Below are positions 14,897 through 17,227 of a DNA stretch of 17,227 nucleotides, piece by piece (position 1 is the stretch's first letter; each line of letters starts with the position of its first letter). A program made the position numbers and the translations under genes. Source of the stretch: an uncultured Erysipelotrichaceae bacterium (lineage in GTDB: Bacteria; Bacillota_I; Bacilli_A; Erysipelotrichales; Coprobacillaceae); NCBI GenBank assembly GCA_900550005.1, contig URQL01000013.1, positions 1 through 17,227 on the forward strand, given 5' to 3'. The notes under the pieces were generated by a model that was given only the letters and a program-made list of their open reading frames with translations, made no database searches and had not been told where the DNA came from.

Positions 14897-15433
14897 ATGA
14901 ACTATTTTATTATTGTTTCTTTGTTTATACATTTTCTAACATTACTTACAAGCTTGTTTTATATTTTAATAAAGCGTTTTAACATGCCTACTTACAAATA
15001 CCACAGCTTTTTCTATTTAATTTTAAAATTAAGTATTTTACTACCAAGTGGTTTAATGATTTGGTTACTTTATGGCTATCTTTACTTATTTATGTACTAT
15101 ATTGATATGAAAACCTACCTAAGTATCCCTGTTTATTATTTATACTATCTGGTTTTAATTTGTTTTTATCTTTTTATTCGTTGTAATCATCGTCGTATGA
15201 ATTCTCTTTTCACTACACTCCTTGTTTTATTAAATCTTTATTGCCTGAATGTTTTCAATCTTCATAAAGCAATTCTCATTCAATTTTTACCTCAAAATGA
15301 TCTACATCAAATCTTTGTTCCTAATGAACTGATAGGTAATCGTCTACTTCTCATCTTTTTAATACTTAATCTCGTTACTTTATTCATTCATTATCTTTAT
15401 GATTATTTTAATAAATATGAATTAACGGATTAA
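14897..15433 (+). CDS. Polytopic membrane protein, unknown function
   Basis: I do not recognise a family. The start ATG at 14897 is set by GAGGAGGGG directly upstream; a longer in-frame start at 14861 would include that site. The 178-residue protein is very hydrophobic and rich in Leu, Tyr and Phe, with about five predicted membrane segments (residues 3-25, 38-67, 75-95, 103-120 and 147-167). Short basic connections such as IKRFNMPTYKYH and IRCNHRRMN probably mark cytoplasmic sides. One more polar loop lies at 121-146. No catalytic or transport motif is visible. It is followed after 40 nt by the broken HNH gene on the same strand, so they are likely one transcription unit. Confidence 0.75.
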   Translation: MNYFIIVSLFIHFLTLLTSLFYILIKRFNMPTYKYHSFFYLILKLSILLPSGLMIWLLYGYLYLFMYYIDMKTYLSIPVYYLYYLVLICFYLFIRCNHRRMNSLFTTLLVLLNLYCLNVFNLHKAILIQFLPQNDLHQIFVPNELIGNRLLLIFLILNLVTLFIHYLYDYFNKYELTD

Positions 15434-15473
15434 GATTAAATAGGATACTATTATTCTAATGGAGGAATTATTA

Positions 15474-15728
15474 GTGCAACAGTATCTACCAATATTATTA
15501 ATTATTCTAATTACATTATTTATTCTTTATCTAATTTTAAAATCCCCTTACCATTATCCTTATTTTTATCATGTCTTTGATGTTTCAGGTAAAAGAAAAC
15601 CAAACATTGATGATTTAATTGATAATTATATCATTTCTGGACATAGCGATTTAATTCAATCTCACTATGAAATGGTAGAAGCATGGAAAAAAGAAAATAT
15701 TGCCAGAATTGAAAAGAAAAAATATTAA
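15474..15728 (+). CDS. N-terminal fragment of a membrane-anchored HNH endonuclease (ends at a frameshift)
   Basis: The 84-residue product has a hydrophobic segment at about residues 4-23 (YLPILLIILITLFILYLIL), then a soluble part with YFYHVFDVSGKRKPNIDDLI and a charged end (VEAWKKENIARIEKKKY). The start is most likely GTG 15474, because GGAGGAA stands 8 nt before it; an in-frame ATG at 15459 overlaps that site and would add five residues. Alone it matches no domain I know. However, the other frame continues directly after the Lys-rich end with coding-quality sequence leading into an HNH domain that lacks its own start. Adding one base at the A6 run 15717-15722 would restore a single 231-residue protein. 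I therefore read this as the 5' half of a disrupted gene, or one expressed through slippage. Confidence 0.7.
   Translation: MQQYLPILLIILITLFILYLILKSPYHYPYFYHVFDVSGKRKPNIDDLIDNYIISGHSDLIQSHYEMVEAWKKENIARIEKKKY
15717..15728 (+). other. Frameshift site (A6 run) splitting the HNH gene
   Basis: The run AAAAAA at 15717-15722 is followed by TAT TAA in the upstream frame. In the HNH frame the reading is open from 15713, just after a TGA at 15710-15712. The two frames therefore overlap only at this run, and a one-base gain (or two-base loss) joins them. The run is not a classical X-XXY-YYZ slippery heptamer in the upstream frame, because it would read G-AAA-AAA. Confidence 0.7.
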
Positions 15729-15850
15729 AAAATTACCGTAAAAACCAATTTTACAGATGCCTTGATGATGATAATTTATTTTATTTTGAATTAAACCGTA
15801 AACAAACACGTTATAAGCAAAAAAATTATGTTAAACATTCTTATCAAACA

Positions 15851-16168
15851 ATGGTAGCAATAGATGGTTTTGGTTACTCCTATGATTATTTTTACAACCG
15901 ATATAGAGCATTGGAAGAAATCAATTTCGAATGTACTTTAAATCAATATCATAATAAAAACCAACGTAAACTTATGACAAAAACATTAAGAAATAAAATT
16001 ATGAAAACAGATAATTATACTTGTCAAAAATGTGGAAAATATATGCCTGATGAAATTGGGCTACATATTGATCACATTATTCCCATTTCAAAAGGCGGAA
16101 AAACAGTTGAAAGTAATCTACAAGTATTATGTTCTAAATGCAATGGTCACAAATCAAATCGAACATAA
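15851..16168 (+). CDS. HNH endonuclease domain protein (C-terminal part of the frameshifted gene)
   Basis: From the first in-frame ATG this is 105 residues, but the same frame is open back to 15713 and encodes family-like sequence without any start codon (FYRCLDDDNLFYFELNRKQT, then RYKQKNYVKHSYQT), so the ATG at 15851 is probably not the natural start. The HNH nuclease fold is clear: CQKC (58-61), HIDHIIPISKGGK (72-84) carrying the catalytic His, Asn89 in ESNLQVLC, and the closing CSKCNGHKSN (94-103). The four cysteines form the usual zinc knuckles. HNH enzymes cut DNA; members occur in restriction, intron and phage systems, and the target here is unknown. Together with the upstream fragment this would be a membrane-anchored HNH protein, a known architecture in low-GC Firmicutes as far as I recall. 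The domain looks intact; expression is doubtful because of the frameshift. Confidence 0.82.
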   Translation: MVAIDGFGYSYDYFYNRYRALEEINFECTLNQYHNKNQRKLMTKTLRNKIMKTDNYTCQKCGKYMPDEIGLHIDHIIPISKGGKTVESNLQVLCSKCNGHKSNRT

Positions 16169-16180
16169 AATTCTAAAATA

Positions 16181-16233
16181 AAAAAAGCTTTGATTCTATT
16201 CTTCTTAAAAAGAAGCAGTATCGAAGCTTTTTT
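16181..16233. terminator. Bidirectional terminator between the HNH and PD-(D/E)XK-like genes
   Basis: AAAAAAGCTTTGAT (16181-16194) pairs with ATCGAAGCTTTTTT (16220-16233) with one G-U pair. A small CTTCTT/AGAAG hairpin sits in the loop. A/T runs on both ends let it serve both convergent genes. Confidence 0.88.
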
Positions 16234-16250
16234 ATAATCAATTCAACATT

Positions 16251-17033
16251 TTAATAACAAATAATGTCATTTTCTACTTCTTCTATTACTTCATCTGAAA
16301 TCAAACTTGTATCAAGTATATAAGCAACGTTTAATCTAGGATTAAATATTCCTATTTTATCAATATTATCATATATCTCTTGTCCAGAATGTTTTCCCAT
16401 TATCCAATACATTAATAATTGCAATGTATTCTTCGGTTTTGGCTTATCCTTACTAACCTTAAAATCCCATAATGTATCAGCTGTTAAAAAATCACCATCT
16501 CCTGAAGTTACAGTTCGTGTATACCCATTTGGTTCAAAATTAAATCCATCTTTAACTATTGGCCCATATTCTTTCCAAAAATTGAGACTTCTTTTTACCA
16601 TAATCCTTATATTTTCGATCGTATCAACATCCGGATTAGTTTCATCGACACCTTTTGCCATAAAAGCGTTACATGGATTTCTATACCAAACGTCATAACT
16701 AACCAATTTGCATGCATTAATGATAGAATAGTCATCTAAATCAGTTATATTAAACAGTAATTCTTTTGCAATATCTATGGAACCAATTTGATTATAATAA
16801 TCTTCTGCGCACTCTGCTCCTAACATAGAAATCGAAAATGCATCATTAATTTTTGTCCCCATCATAAATCTTGTCAAGTAATCAACTACCATCCCTATGA
16901 TTGCAGGGGAAATATTTTCATTAGTATTTAACACAATCCCATCATCAAAACTATGCTGTTCAAACATTGATGGTTTTATATACCCACCTCTTGGTTGTTT
17001 AATTTGTCTAATTCTTTGTGTAACAGTACTCAT
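16251..17033 (-). CDS. Putative PD-(D/E)XK (RecB/Cas4-like) nuclease-fold protein
   Basis: This 260-residue soluble protein belongs to a family I have met only as hypothetical (MSxxxQRIRQIKQPRGGYI opening). In its second half, GDGDFLTADTLWDFKVSK (178-195) followed by LQLLMYW (204-210) matches the active-site pattern of RecB/Cas4-type PD-(D/E)XK nucleases: Asp181, then Asp190-Phe-Lys192, then Gln205 and Tyr209 as the Q-x3-Y motif. The N-terminal half is helical and contains DYLTRFMMG (51-59) and SIINACKLVSYDVWYR (103-118), with no known domain. The start ATG follows AGGAGGAAA with good spacing. No partner helicase or Cas gene is visible in the window; the gene stands alone, convergent to the HNH gene. 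Nuclease activity is an inference from motif geometry, and the fold could also be a non-catalytic relative. Confidence 0.72.
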   Translation of the reverse strand: MSTVTQRIRQIKQPRGGYIKPSMFEQHSFDDGIVLNTNENISPAIIGMVVDYLTRFMMGTKINDAFSISMLGAECAEDYYNQIGSIDIAKELLFNITDLDDYSIINACKLVSYDVWYRNPCNAFMAKGVDETNPDVDTIENIRIMVKRSLNFWKEYGPIVKDGFNFEPNGYTRTVTSGDGDFLTADTLWDFKVSKDKPKPKNTLQLLMYWIMGKHSGQEIYDNIDKIGIFNPRLNVAYILDTSLISDEVIEEVENDIICY

Positions 17034-17227
17034 AATTATTTTCCTCCTATCTTCAATAAATTAAGCCAAATAAATACTTATTATTAAACCATTGTATTTA
17101 ATTACCTATCAGTGTATGTAACCCCTCTGATATTTTAAATATATCATTTTAATAAAAATTATTCAACTAAGCAATTATTATTTCTATATTTAATCTAATC
17201 GATATTAAATTAAAAGAATACTTTTAA
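17034..17227. other. Non-coding region upstream of the PD-(D/E)XK-like gene
   Basis: This very A/T-rich 194-nt stretch contains the AGGAGG ribosome binding site of the downstream gene and an imperfect GATAT/ATATC inverted repeat near 17129-17145. A TTACAT...TACAAT pair on the minus strand has a 19-nt spacer and is not convincing as a promoter. I see no gene in it. Confidence 0.4.

Noticed and set aside
15711..15728. Programmed -1 ribosomal frameshift joining the HNH fragments
   Set aside because: In the upstream frame the heptamer reads G-AAA-AAA rather than A-AAA-AAA, so re-pairing in the P site would be mismatched, and no clear downstream stem-loop is visible. An indel or polymerase slippage is more likely.
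1..17227. CRISPR array, tRNA/rRNA genes, insertion sequences or transposases
   Set aside because: No regularly spaced direct repeats, cloverleaf-encoding segments, rRNA-like sequence, transposase motifs or terminal inverted repeats with target duplications were seen. The tRNA-related sequence at 6893-7122 is a T-box leader, not a tRNA gene.

Overview
The window is low-GC, A/T-rich DNA (by eye about one third G+C) from a Gram-positive, endospore-forming Firmicute. The signs are strong AGGAGG-type ribosome binding sites, a T-box leader on pheST, a small acid-soluble spore protein of the SspI type and T-tract terminators. The order sspI / ysgA-like SpoU methylase / pheS / pheT matches what I recall from Bacillus subtilis. 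Base composition and protein style (Lys/Ile/Tyr-rich, Coprobacillus- or Erysipelotrichia-like) suggest a gut Erysipelotrichales-type organism, but that placement is inference. Most of the window looks like ordinary chromosome. There are no rRNA, tRNA, CRISPR or recognisable insertion sequences.

Region by region (almost everything is on the minus strand, so it reads right to left). 1-1315: the 5' part of an ATP-grasp ligase-like gene and a membrane-anchored alpha/beta hydrolase, each with its own promoter. 1398-2836: two unrelated class I SAM methyltransferases only 2 nt apart. 2948-3344: a small chimeric gene that looks like the start of a MarR regulator fused in frame to two pieces of an Old Yellow Enzyme-type oxidoreductase, behind a perfect 14-bp inverted repeat. 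3381-7157: pheT-pheS, with a complete tRNA-Phe T-box leader and a near-consensus promoter that starts right at the stop codon of the preceding gene. 7158-8544: a SpoU-type RNA methylase overlapping a YgjP-type zinc metallopeptidase. 8594-8812: divergent sspI, whose end overlaps a convergent membrane-protein gene inside one bidirectional hairpin. 8786-11169: two translationally coupled envelope genes of unknown function and an HtrA-type serine protease. 11314-14745: a peptidase block of one M29 and two tandem M42 metallo-aminopeptidases. 14897-16168: on the plus strand, a polytopic membrane protein and a membrane-anchored HNH endonuclease gene broken by a frameshift at an A6 run. 16251-17033: a convergent gene with a recognisable PD-(D/E)XK (RecB/Cas4-like) nuclease signature.

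How the genes work together: pheS and pheT make the two subunits of phenylalanyl-tRNA synthetase, and the T-box raises their expression when tRNA-Phe is uncharged. The M29/M42 aminopeptidases would complete peptide breakdown in the cytoplasm, while HtrA handles protein quality control at the membrane. SspI protects or packages spore components. The right end (HNH fragments plus PD-(D/E)XK-like gene) is the most accessory-looking part. I see no complete new multi-gene system. The best leads are the MarR/oxidoreductase chimera with its operator, the frameshifted membrane-anchored HNH gene, and the uncharacterised PD-(D/E)XK-like protein.
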